Under the pieces are notes generated by a model. That model was not told where the DNA came from. It was given only the letters and a program-made list of their open reading frames with translations, and did no database searches. Shown here one piece after another: positions 51,665-63,494 of a stretch of DNA of 64,000 bases. The translations under genes and the position numbers were made by a program. The stretch's first letter is position 1. The number at the start of each line of letters is the position of its first letter. The stretch is from Drosophila pseudoobscura (lineage: Eukaryota > Arthropoda > Insecta > Diptera > Drosophilidae), in contig NC_046682.1 in assembly GCF_009870125.1 (NCBI RefSeq), positions 1,674,001 to 1,738,000 of the forward strand. Direction: 5' to 3'.

Positions 51665-54600
51665 CTAGTTATGCACTACGGCCGAGGAATGTTGGATGCT
51701 ACGTTCAAATTCTTCCAAACTAAGGGTTTGATTCATATTTAAAAGCGGCAATTTTCCGGCAGAAGCTCTGGCAAGAAGTTCTGGAGAAAACCACTGAGCC
51801 AATTGATTATTTGTTGGAGACGGCAACCGATCGTCTCTGTGGTAATTACTTTTGATTAAGTTTCCAGATTCCGAGATGTCGGGACAAGCTGAATTTATAT
51901 AGGGCAAGCGATTCAAGTTAAACGATTAAAAAGATGAAAAATATCGCCTTTCCTACCTGGAATTGACGATGATATCTGTGCTCCGTGAATTACTCTATGT
52001 CTCAGTGGTTGATGTGACTGCTGCTGCAGTTGCAGGTAATGGTGATGCTGCATTTGCGAGATTCCGTCAGAATAAGGAATATTCTGATTCACATTTTCAG
52101 TGTTCAAAACTGAGTCCGTTGGCTGCATTGGTTTAAACCTTTGCTGGAGCTGATGTTGTTGCTGTTGCAGCTCTGCTTTTGATCCAAACGGCACTGCAGT
52201 CAGTTGGTGCGGTACTGTGTTTAGACTTCCCTTTAGAATAGGACGGCCTAAAAAATACAATAAGTGCGTCAAAGTTAGCTTATTTAACTTTCGGACTCTC
52301 CACGATATTTACCAAATGATTTTCCTTGTGGCATTTGAACCGTATGAGCCCATTTCATCGGTGGCAGATTACGAGACTGCTGCAGTTTTGGGGACATTTG
52401 CGGGCTGTTTGGACTAATAGAATAGTTTCCTCCACCTAGTATCATGCGAGGTTGAGCGGACATTGCCTGTGGCTCATTTCCAATTGGGTTTGGAGCAAGC
52501 AGCTTAGTGTTCTGTGGATGCATTTGGTATTGCTGGTGTGTCTGATTGTAAGGCGTATCCTTATCAGCTGTCATCTTCCGTAGCACAGACGTAGGTGTGA
52601 ACGCCAAAGGAGTGGGCGAATTGCTGTGTCGAATATGCTGACTTATACCATGGTTGCTCGAGTTTTGTGGGAATAGGTCTGGAAGTTTAGGGAATTATTT
52701 CAGAACTTATTAATCCGTCAGTAATTACATACCATCAGAATAGTTCTGATGTTGCGGCTGAGCTTGATGAAACGATAGGTGGGCCAAGCTGTGGTGATCC
52801 ATTTCGTTCGGGTATGCTGGCTTATAGGCTAAAGAATTTCTTCTACTACTTGAGTATTCCCGAAGAACGGTTGCAATGACATCTTTTGTGTGAGGCACAG
52901 TGCTGGGATTGCTCAATTCCTTCTCCAAAAACTCAACCGAAACATCCCCTCGAGCAATGCCTGCAATCAGTACAGTTTACCAGTACATTATAGCCAAAGA
53001 GAAATACTACGCACACTCTAACAAACTTGAATTCAAGAAAAGTATGAAGCATCTTACCTTGAATTAAATGGTGAACTTCCATTCGCTTCTGTGCCAGTGC
53101 TATATTTGGCGTGTGGACACCTTGGATGGTGTGCTGCTGCTGCACCATGGCCTCATTTATCCTCTTTGGCATGCAGTCACTATGCTTAAAGCGTTGCTGA
53201 AATAACTCCGTGTCTTCTTCCTTAATTTGAGGACTGTGATCCCGCAGTATGTTTTGTTGAGGATCGATCAAATGAGGCCGATGTGTATTTTGATTGGCGC
53301 ACTGGTGAGCATTCGAAGTATTTATCATATGATAAACGTCATTTCCCAGCTGATGCTGGTTGCTTTGGGAGCCCAGTTGCTGCAGGAGTTTCCTAAAGGC
53401 CTCAGTATCCCTAGCTACTGGCTTTTCCACTTGAGCTTGCTGACCTCCATAAGCCACGGCTATTGGGTTCGTGTACTCGGAACGCAGGTTCACTTTAGTC
53501 ATTTGTGCTTCCAAGTCCTTAACACTGGGTATATCTGGAATAGAAAAGGAGTTGCAGTGAGCAATCCTTGCTTATGTTGTTTGAAATTTATGTTGAAGAC
53601 CCACCGTGAGTTTCTTGAGCTCCTGACTCCCGAAGTCCAGATGGCTCATTATTATTTGCAGCTTCTTTGGGTCGAAACCACCGGCTAAAGCGAGACGTTC
53701 CCTTGGTTTCATCTTGCTCATCGCCATCATTACTCTAAGGTTATTGAAAATGCACATATATATATATATATTTATTTTTATGAAACTAATTAGTTATATT
53801 GATACTCAGAAATATATGTCGGATTATAATTTAATTCTCAGTGTATTATGCTCGGTTGGCTATGAATGAATTAACTACGAAATTTTTAATAGTCCAGTTC
53901 TCTGCTGTTGCCCGGGTATTTCCCACTTTCTATCAGTCTCGTCTTCTTCTTATCCATTATTTCTTTCCGTTATTCTTGTTCCTTGTCTATTGGGTTGGTG
54001 TACTCGTGTTGTTAAGGCAAACTGTATTGAGAGACTTGTTTAGAGAGGCTCGTAGGAAGGATAATCATAACAATCCCAATCACTCTCTATTCACCTATTC
54101 ATCTTTGACGCGAGAGTAAGTCGCTGAGAGTCAAATTGCTAATCATTTCAATATAATATAATAATATCAAAGTGAACCTTTATCTTTAGTCCGATTAGGT
54201 TATCAATACATCAGATGTATTTTGTGCAATATGTACACTAAATTGTGTTTTTAAAAGGACAAGAGAAAAGGTGACAAAAATTTGCGAAAACTGGAGCACT
54301 TAAAAACGGAACAATTTGGCTGAAAACACAATCGAAGTCCTATTAGAAAAGGGTATATTACTTCTGCAGGGTCTGAGTAAATATTGTAGTGGTGACGACA
54401 ATTGTTGGTCTACGAAATCCGCGTGACATACTATAAAAAACTAAGTGGGCTAAATTGGCTCGTCTGTTACATAAAAGCCGATACAAAAAAAAACAACGAC
54501 TATAGGAAATGGTTATATTTACCATAAGTGTAGGATCCAGGGGGTGCATGTTGAGAAATGCATCGAAGTTGAATTCACCCTCGGAGTTTGAGGTACAGGG

Positions 54601-56302
54601 TAAACGGCCTGATTGCTGATGGTTTTTGCTTTGTTGGGTAGGTTCCAGTTGGGGCTGAATGACACTTTCCCCAGTGTCTTTGTTGTCGTCCTTGGTCTTC
54701 ACATCGACTACGTTTAGGCTGGACATGCTGCTACTTGTTGAAGCACCGTCGACTACAATTGGTTCAGCAAGTTGACTTGGCTTTGACGGAAATCGATTCG
54801 CCTTGTCTTCAAACTCTGAGCGCTCATCATTATGATCGTGATCGTCGAATCCGTGCAAATCTATTGTTTCTAGCTGAGACGTCGGACCAGCACTGAACCA
54901 CTCGGGTTCTTCGTGCCTGTCATGCTGATGGTACATGTTTGTGCGCTTTCCCCGACCTTGGATACATCCAGAATCCTTGTTTGATGACCGGCGGGAGCTC
55001 ACTCCTTGCCTGTCGACAGATCTTTTGTTGTCGTATTGAAACCGTCTATCTCCTATATGCTCAGTAAGTCGATCGCCATGTCTTCCACTAAACGTCCGCG
55101 GGCGCTGTTGGTTCTGGTTCTGGCTTTGATTTTGTTGGTTAATACTTCCACTTCCATTCTGAGATCTTTCCTTTTCCTTTTCAATACCAGATGATGACTG
55201 CTGTTGGCCTTTGTAGTCCCAATTATCGGCTCTGGGCAAAAGTCGACCACTCCCAATGCGCCTTTCCTGACGAGTCGTCGAAAACGTCGGAGAAGATGCC
55301 AGAGATTGGTCATGATCTTGTTGGACATTGTTGGAACGTCTCTCACAGCTCTCCCCCCATTCACTGGCTTTTCTGATTGGGGAGCTCATGCCTTTGCTCT
55401 GGCTTTGGTTGTGCGTGGGAGTGGATACATGGGTATGGTCTAGCTCTACAGTCACATTCTCCCCGACTGCAATATCGTCACAATTGGTGTTTATCGGTTC
55501 ATTTTCAGTGCCGTTACCGCAATTGACTGCAGCGAAGCGTCTTTTGGCAAATGCCGGCATTAAATGCGATGAAGATATGCTCCGATGATCGATGATTGAC
55601 GATTTGAACGGTGGACCACCCAGAACGCTTTGCGTCGATTGTGTATCTTTATCCTTGTCTTCGATACACATTGAGTGGGAATCACTGGGTGCAAAGCGCT
55701 GATAATAGTTATTGGCTCGCTCCCGATTTCGCATGGCGCGCCGCGAGCTTATTAATCCATTATTGGAGCTGCTTAGACTGGAGTTATCAGTCTCTGGGGA
55801 CAGGCTGATTTTATTTGGATTTGCATAGTTGCTGGAGACATTTGCACTAGCGTTAACTTTCCAAAAATTTAAAGTCTGCAGTTCATTTCGATTAGCACAT
55901 TGGGGGCGCTGGCGACTACTTCCTTCATAACGTAGTGCCAACAAATCTGCTCTTGAGTACCTTAAAAAAGGGGGTAACAAAACAATTTTTTATTAAACAG
56001 ATATAGGTATTTCCACAGGCATGTGCAAGAACTTGGGAACTGGTCAAAATATTTATCAGGAAATTAAATTGGAAACAGCTTTCACTAGACATCCGCATTA
56101 ATACATACACGTATGCATATGTATGTATATTTATTTGTAATAATTACATATATACGTAAATAAATTCGTCGCTTACAAGTGCAGAAAGTTTTGAACAATA
56201 CACTTGGGCCTAACGCTTGACTTATTAATCATAGGATAAATAGTATTATAGTAATAGTCGAATAAATAATTCTTACCTCGCTTGATCTTTTCTTATATCC
56301 AT
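51665..56302 (-). CDS. 4E-T: eIF4E-transporter protein 4E-T
   Basis: 4E-T binds eIF4E, represses translation and brings mRNAs to P-bodies and decay factors. Eight coding exons join in frame: 56277-56302, 54523-55960, 53605-53734, 53058-53534, 52733-52960, 52313-52678, 51957-52247, 51665-51888, giving about 1,059 aa, near the fly family length. The first exon encodes only MDIRKDQA plus two bases, and splicing completes YSRADLLALRYEG, the canonical YxxxxLL eIF4E-binding site at residues 10-16. Next comes a Ser/Arg/Gln-rich region. The third exon carries GTSRFSRWFRPKE (RFSRWF about 503-508), the conserved core of the Cup-homology domain that contacts DDX6. The C-terminal half is Gln/His-rich and ends in EEFERSIQHSSAVVHN. 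Five successive introns share phase 1. The exon 2 start is uncertain by one base because my reading of the bases near 55920 and the open frame disagree by one T; frame continuity supports 55960. Confidence 0.93.
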
Positions 56303-57480
56303 TTTTTACGAAGTTGAGTATTTCAGCCGGATTCCGTCCAGGTTAATTTAATTTTAGTTAAAGCTACTATTTTTGAAAATGTTAGCTATGCGCATATAGT
56401 TCAAAATAACAAGAGTACTCAATTACAAAAACGCGTTTATGTCTCCTGACGAGCAAAAATGTATACATACATACATATGTAATATTTAAGTTAGAAATTC
56501 TGCACACGATGTAATAGGTCTCTTCTTGCAAAACAGAATATTGTACGGTATTATTTACGATTTAAGTAAAACTATCAAAATACACACAGTGACATTTGTT
56601 CGTAACATATATAATTTAAATAAAATAATTTTGTGAAAATCACGACAAACTATGGATGGAAAAAATAGTGCAAATCATCGATTAATATTTCATAAAATAC
56701 GAGTGGAGTACGAGAAAATGTTCTCCTAAAGTTTGTTTTGGATTTTGGAACATGGGAAAGAAACACGTCCGTGACAAATAGCCTCCATAGCAAACAATAA
56801 TACACACGCAAAGTACGGCATGTGCACCCACAAATTGAAAAAAGCTGGGAGCACAACATAAAACAGAAACACAGAACTCTAAAAAACCAAAAAGATCATA
56901 TAATCCCAAATTTTTGTGAAACAATTTTGCGCGTGTTGTACTAACACATGAAAATCGTTGCTAACGACAGAGCCGAAGACCCTGAGATTTAGTTTTCTGT
57001 GTTCGCTGTGCGACACATTCGTTGTATGAACTGGCACATCTACATATATACTGTATGGTTTATGGCTCCATCCACAAAAAAATAAATTAGCGATCAGCTA
57101 TTGCAATATTGTTTATAGCCTTTTCCCACACAGCTCATCTATGGGGAGCGGTGGGATTTCTTAACAGAAGTGAAACCTCGATTCCCACTAGCACCATCCA
57201 CCACCAGCCATCTTCCATCCATAAAAAAAAAAATTGTCTCTGAAAATTTAACATTCCTTCAATACCACTTCTGGCGTTAGCTGTTACGTTTTTGGTTTGA
57301 CGAATTTCAATAATTAATTGTTCTCTTTCATTATGCTGTCCAGTTCACAGACTATGCGCCTGGTTTTAGCAAATTGAGATTATACCAGCAACGTGCACCG
57401 CGTTTTGCAATGTGCGTTGGTAGTTTACACGATTCATATCTTTGTTTGGCATTGGCATCTGGTCTGAAGAGCTTGTGAAG
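56303..57480. other. 5' flank of 4E-T
   Basis: Contains the 4E-T 5' UTR and presumably its promoter. TACATA repeats at 56455-56480. No other gene recognised. The minus-strand frames at 56650-56924 are short, Cys/Phe-rich and lack a motif. Confidence 0.4.
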
Positions 57481-59475
57481 TGGCTCTAAAGTGGGAACGG
57501 CCTACCTATGGAGAGTACCGAAAATAAGCAGCCCCGGACAGCCAGCGGGTGTTCGCGAAGCAGCAACACTGACGATGCGCTTGTTGTGCCGCCTCACACA
57601 CTTCTATATCCCTACACATTACACATCCCAACCCCCAACACTCACCTCACACAGGGCCGGACTAAGTGGTTTATTCTTCCCGTGCCTAGAGTCAGCCTGG
57701 TTTGGGGGCCGGTGTAGAAAACTGGCCCAAGCGGGAGAGTTCAGGGACTTGGCAACCCCCTGTTCTACGGATGACTTATCCCGACAGTGTGGATCTCTGC
57801 CCGGACGTACCAGACCCCTTTTTTTGCTGTTCGTAGGAATAGAATGGAATATTGAAAGCAAATAAAAAACATAGATGAGTTTGGCACTCTCCAAATGCTA
57901 AAAGGGAGCAATCCCAAACAGGGAAAGGCAGCGGCCTAAAGGCCTGGCCCAACGCTAAACATAGCGGAAAAAACCTGCGCTGCGAAAGACGGTAGGGCGA
58001 ACCCAAAGAGTCCATCCCGGATACAGGGCGGGTGGTAAATCGCCTCCCAAAACCGAGTGGCAGAGTGGTTATGCAATTCTGCGGCTGCTCTACCTGCTGG
58101 TAAAGTGGTGGGGGGCGAGACGCCATCGACTAACGTCTAAGCCAAAACGTGCTGGCAACATATTTCGTCGGCAAGATGCAAGCCAGATCCAGCCAAACGG
58201 ACAACTGGCTGAAAAAGGTTAAGTGGGCTTCGAAGGTGCGGGCGAAATATGACACAGAAGCGCCGAAGAAGGGAGCCTCTCAGCCAAAGACGCAACGCTC
58301 GCAGGAGACTCCTGGGCTGGCACCGAAGCGCTCCATAGTACTGCCAAACACCTCGTTCGCGCAGATAGCCAGAGAGAGGACGCTGATTGGCGTCCCAAGG
58401 AACCAGTGGAAGTGGCTAGAAGCGGTACCGGCCGACCGCTGCTTGTCTTGGAAATCTAAGCACCCGACGATAAGATGGAGACAGACCTGGAAGGTTACTC
58501 GACCGACAGCACTCTGAGGCACGACTTCGAGGCGATATGTCGTGACGACGAAGTCGAAGACGGCCTAGACGCTCACATTACAGTGGCGGAGAACTCTAAA
58601 GGTGTCCTCTAAAGGCTCCTCCAGATCAATCTCCACCACTTTAAAGCAGCATCCAGAGCTCGGGGGAAGCCCGGACACAAATGTAAGGAGTGAGCCACTT
58701 TTCAGCTTCATCGGTAATAGGTTACTGACCTTATACAAACTGTTAGACATAGTCAAGAGTTTGAAAGTCCGACTAAAGCAAACTGGGAAAAATATAGTAC
58801 AACCCTGGAGGACTTACTCCTTCACTGCAGTGTGCCCCTCTAACAAACCTATGGGGGAAAAGAAAACAAATAGACATTCTACAAAATCAGTCTGGGCAAA
58901 AATGGCTGTGGGTACATTCCCGCCAGCTTGGCTTAAGACATAGTAAGTCTTCATCTCCAAGGCTCTCTGCATCTCAATGAATACTCACTAATAGCCTTGA
59001 AATTGTGGAGCCTTCAGTGACATCATCGATGGGATCGTCCGCCCAGTCAAGGTATGTCAACAGAGGCACCCCGCAAGGTGTCGTCCTGTCTTCTTTTCTG
59101 TAGAACATAGCAGTCAATCAGATTCTATGCGACCTGGAAGGGAGGGGACGTGGCTTACGCGACCTTGCAATTATCTCCTCGGGGAAATACCCCCAAACAC
59201 TCTGCAACTTAATGACCGCAAAGCTAGCGCAACTGTTGGTATGGACAGAACCGCGCGGCTTGGGAGTAAATCCCTCAAAAACGGAACTCGTATTATTCGC
59301 AAACAAATACAAGGTCCCTTCCCCAATCCACCAATATTACATGGATGCACGCTCTTCTTTGGCGACAGTTCCAGTTAGTTAGGGTTGGTAATTGAGAAAA
59401 AGCTTAATTAAATCCCCAATGTCATAGATAGAGTGAAGAAGGCCACGACTGCGCTCTACACATGGATCCAATGGA
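57480..59475 (+). mobile_element. Decayed LINE retrotransposon (LOA/R1-like)
   Basis: The plus strand gives an RT segment near 59060-59470: RGTPQGVVLS, then AVNQILCDLEGRG, ISSGKYPQTLCNLMTAKLAQ, GLGVNPSKTELVLFANKYK and VKKATTALYTW. These follow the RT order of LOA/R1/I-type LINEs (RGTPQGG.LSP, then VN..KTE..LF). The FADD catalytic block has been lost. Upstream 58150-58520 has a basic open frame (RKK-rich) that could be the 5' ORF. GC content is higher than the surroundings. The 3' end is cut by the element starting at 59478. Stops and deletions rule out activity. Confidence 0.68.
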
Positions 59476-60340
59476 TATACAGTAGACTCCGGTTATAACG
59501 ACACTCAAGGGACCGACAATTTTACGTCGTTATACCCGGAAGACGCTCTAACCGAAAGTAGAAAAAAAATTAGTTTTTCTTTATTTTATGGTTGCAATGT
59601 TCGTAATAGGTTTTAAAATAGAAAAAATCAATTTTTTAATAAAAAAATGTAACAAATTTAATTCAATAACAATGTTTTTTTTTCATAAAAACTCGTATAC
59701 ATACACATAATTCATAATATAACAAGATTAATTTTTATGTTTGGTTTTTCTTTTAATTCTTATTTTTAATAATCAGTAATTTTTTTTTATTGTTTAGCAG
59801 TAGTTTTTGACATATAACAACAATCGCGCACAGCATTATTTAAACGTGATATGCTGTGCGTTAAGCTCTCGTCATTAAAATTTAAATGGAATCTATTCAA
59901 AATTTCTGCAGCCTTAAATCGCCAAACCATTGTCAATAAGAAAATTTTCATCCAGTTCTTCCTTTAAAATCGGTGGCGGTAATTGATAAATACATAGGTA
60001 CATTTACTTTGTCCAACAGCTGCTGCTCTTGTTTTTTTTTGCTGCTCCTCAGTTTCCCCAATAGCAGTCCATAACTCCATCATTCGTCTTGTATATCCTC
60101 CGCTGAGCACTTGTTGGGGACGTTTCTGCTGCGGAGCACTAATTTCACCGGCTCCCGGTATAGGGTGGTGCGACGGTGCGTGCGTATGTCCGCAACAATA
60201 ATAATAATTAATATTATTTGTCATTTCAATTACCCAAAAACTCTGAACAGCACTGAAGTCGGCAATAGCGGCTATGTTTCGACAACGAAAAAGACAACGT
60301 CGACAACAACGCGTCGTTCAAAAAAGCAATACTGAGGCTT
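59476..60340 (-). mobile_element. pogo/Tigger-like element remnant
   Basis: The sequence ACAGTAGACTCCGGTTATAACG at 59480 starts like a pogo-type terminal repeat (CAGTAGACTCCGGTT). It holds a subterminal palindrome-like pair (TTATAACGAC and GTCGTTATA). On the minus strand near 59810-59940, two frames give KEELDENFLIDNGLAI and AAEILNRFHLNFNDESLTHS then ISRLNNAVRDC, which resemble the C-terminal tail of such transposases. The frame at 59964-60224 (with SGGYTRRMMELWTAIGETEE) is unrecognised. The opposite terminus was not found, so extent is a guess. Confidence 0.42.
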
Positions 60341-60816
60341 TCATTGTATGTGTGTCTCCCAAAAAGCGGACAACATCGTAAAAAGAAGATGAAAAGAACA
60401 GTTAAAAAATAACTTTGCGTACGTGCACATATGTATATTCAGCACAACATTTATTCGGACACCCGTTTATTTCTTTATAATTGGGGAAAAACACAAATAA
60501 AACTGGGGGAAAACAGTTTTTTTTTCGTACAAACTACAATGTGACCGTATAATTGCTGTGCGTAGAAAAGTGCCTTTTTTATACTTTTAAGTTTTTTTGA
60601 TATGCCAAAGGTTTTTTTTGTTTTTATGTTTAAAATTATTATTAGTAACATGGATCTTCATAATGGAATACTAGATTGAAAAAAAATAAGCTAGAATAAG
60701 CTAAAAATATCTTAAAACATAAAAACACATAAAAATCATGGATACTTTAATATTGTCGATATACTTTTTTTATTTTTATTTATTATTAAAGTAATGGCAT
60801 GATTTCTTCCACTTCA

Positions 60817-61394
60817 TTATGCTATGGCCGAGTGCTCAGCAAGGTACAAACAAACCGCAGCCTCCTGCTCCTCTGCTTCTTGAGACCTTTTTAATAAAAT
60901 GTATTTTGTTAGTTTGTGCCATGCTTGCATTGGACGTTTTTTAGCGACAGCATGCTGCCATAATTCGCACAAATTTAACCCTATTTTTGAATTATAAAAG
61001 CAGCTGTACGATTTTGTGGGGTCAGTTAGCACATTGCGTAGACACTCCTTAAATTCTTCAAAGTTTAACCAGAAATTGTGTAAATTTTGATAAGACACTT
61101 TCGTCATTTTCTCTTATGTAAAAGTGCAAACAATACTGTATTGTGTCTATAATTTATCAACGAAAAATTACTATACATTTATACACAAAATGATGTACCC
61201 AAAAATGAACAAGAAATTTCTCGCTAAAAATTAACAAAAATTACAAAAAAAATAAAAAAAAAACAGAAATTTTGTTGTACTAATTGTTTTAAATAAGCTA
61301 GATTTCAAGCTATAAGCATTTCAAATATTTTTCAAGCTATTTGGTTTTAAAATAAGCCAAATCTAGCTTAAAATAAGCTAAAATGTCAACACTG
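60817..61394 (-). mobile_element. hAT transposon N-terminal fragment with terminal repeat
   Basis: An open frame at 60817-61107 encodes 96 aa with NFWLNFEEFKECLRNVLTDP, then LCELWQHAVAKK. It looks like the BED-type DNA-binding start of hAT transposases (WL...FK.WL..V..DP.KA.C..C...L..H...KK), but the CxxC pair is degraded (SCFYN). Upstream, at 61394, the minus strand begins CAGTGTTGACATTTTAGC, a hAT-like terminal repeat also seen at 26246. No catalytic domain is present; the protein stops after EHSAIA. A host gene that borrowed the domain is possible but unsupported. Confidence 0.5.
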
Positions 61395-62122
61395 TACTAG
61401 GGGCCTCGCTCGTACGCCACAAAATACCGTCGACAGACCGCGATTTATTAAAAAATGTACGTACAAAAACTATTTGGCGGTCAGACATTTGCATAAAATA
61501 TAAGGCAACGACACAGAATAAAATTTCGGCCGAAGACGACCGAAAACTATTTTTATATAATAGAGAGATATTTATGTTTCTTTAATAAAAATATATGTAC
61601 ATACATATATTAGTGTTGAGCGAGCAAAAAATAAATATTACTGCAGTGAACGAACTGAATAAGTTCGCCTTAACCTTAACTTACCACGGATTATAAAAAA
61701 ACCAAACTTTGATCCCTTGCTCGAGTCTCTGATAACACAATCCCTCTCTCTCTCTCTAACAAGTACATCAATGGGATAGACAGGCAACCAGAACAATCTT
61801 TTAACGGATTCTTAGAGAGCAGAAAGACTAAAAATACACTGAGTCATATGTGTATAAACTTCATCAGCAAATATGTTTATAGTTTTTTCACACGCATTCA
61901 AATTTCTATTTATGTTCTACACATGTATGTGGATTTCATTTTGAAATTCGCAAGCTCATTTGAAACCGTTTTTAAAACATAAGTGTAATACGACTTGGGA
62001 AAAAACGTGCAAGTACAATCGCTCTCTTCGGCACGCTTATGGCGATTATTATTAAAATGTCTTTGGTATTGTCTGTCAAAATATATTTGTTATCCCATTG
62101 AGCTGTTGACTTTTTTAAATAA
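61395..62122. other. Intergenic sequence without recognised features
   Basis: Contains a CTCTCTCTCTCTCT tract at about 61742-61757 and AT-rich DNA; no coding evidence. Confidence 0.4.
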
Positions 62123-62921
62123 AACGAGGGGGAACGTTGTGAGTTGCTGCGGACACCGCAACTCTACATTTATACCCGATACTTAGTCAGTATGGCTCTC
62201 CTCCGGCAGACGCCGCTAATATTAAACGACACAACAAAGACACGACAAAATTGATTTATTCCTTTTGGCTATAAAAATGATCTGATCTGATCCAGATTCA
62301 GCAATCTGATAGATATGGTCATTATCTATGATTCTGCGTTTTTAGTTTTCTCGAATCTGCAATATTGTGGATGTAACAGATTTTCGTCCTTTGTGGGGGC
62401 GGAAGGGGGTGGGGCGAAATTTTGAGATATACGTTTTATAGTGAGATCTAAAAGGAGTGCGGATACCAAATTTGGTTACTTTAGCCTTAATAGTCTCTGC
62501 GATTTGTGGATGCCCCAGATTTTCGTCCTTTGCGGGGGCGGAAGTGGGTGTGTCGATTTTGACACAAAACGGTCAAGGTCCGATATCACAGGAGTGTGGA
62601 TACCAAATTTGGTTGCTCTGGCTCTTATAGGTTCTGAGATCCTTGAACTCATATTTTGCAATTGGCAAAACCGACCATGAAACTTGTGTGTTAGAGAGAG
62701 AGAGCGAGAAAGAATGAAATTGTTTTCTTGATTCTGGCTATAATAATTATACGATCTGGTTCAGATTTTACACTCTAGAACATATAGTCATCCTCTACGA
62801 TTCTGCGCTTTCAGTTTTCTCGTATCTTTGAATTTGTGGATGCCACAGATTTTCGCCCTTTGGAAGGAGGGGCGGAAGGGGGCGGGGCAAAGTTTTGAAA
62901 TATACTTGTAGCAGTGACATA
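62123..62921 (-). mobile_element. DINE-1-like element truncated by a Tc1-like insertion (copy K)
   Basis: Begins ACGAGGGGGAACGTTGTGAG and follows the long form closely (GATATACGTTTTATAGTGAG, CGGTCAAGGTCCGATATCAC, AGAGAGAGCGAGAAAG) up to ACTTGTAGCAGTGACATA. At that point other copies continue TCACAGAAGTCTGG, but here unrelated DNA starts. The missing 5' part should reappear to the right of the window. Confidence 0.82.
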
Positions 62922-63494
62922 CACACCCCGACACTTGAATACGACATACTAAAATGTACACTTTAGGCACCAATATTTCCGGCACAAGCCAAAGAAAACG
63001 GTGAATTTGAATTTTCCTCAAATCGTTATTCAATTTAGCATAAATTAAAAAAAAAATAATAGCAATATTCATCAAAGTAGATTGAGAAAAAAAATTAAAT
63101 TGACATAACTCAAATTTCCGCTCCCAAAAAATGCGACACTTGAATACGACATTCGCATTGAAAAATTTTTTATTTTTGATGTGGTCGCGACCGGACATTG
63201 AATAAATTCTCAAAAATCAATTAGGGTGTCCTTATTACGAGAAAAAAATGTGGGTTATGGTAAGTCCTTTTCAAAGGACGAAAGCTCCACAATAAAAGCC
63301 TCGAAGGAAGTAGGTCCATCAATAATGAAAATAAGTGATGAAATTGGTAGAACTAGGTGTGTTCTGACTGATTTCATAAAGAACGGGTCAAATTATGGCA
63401 AAAACATAAAAAACCGAACCAAAATTGCTACTTCCGAGACCTCCATAAGATCTCATCTGCGAGCCGCATCTAAAAAACACGACTAAAACTCGAT
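62922..63494 (+). mobile_element. Tc1-like transposon, 5' end and N-terminal transposase
   Basis: Inserted after a TA in DINE copy K. CGACACTTGAATACGACAT occurs at about 62929 and again at about 63132, like the repeated transposase-binding sites within a Tc1/S-type inverted terminal repeat. The frame 63226-63483 encodes 85 aa with FSKDESSTIKASKEVGPSIM, then ISDEIGRTRCVLTDFIKNGS and NYGK, which matches the paired-like helix-turn-helix start of Tc1/Tc3 transposases (S..E...I......G.S...I...IGRSR.VV..FLK....YGK). It stops before the catalytic domain, so this copy is truncated or interrupted by the inverted repeat that follows. Confidence 0.65.
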
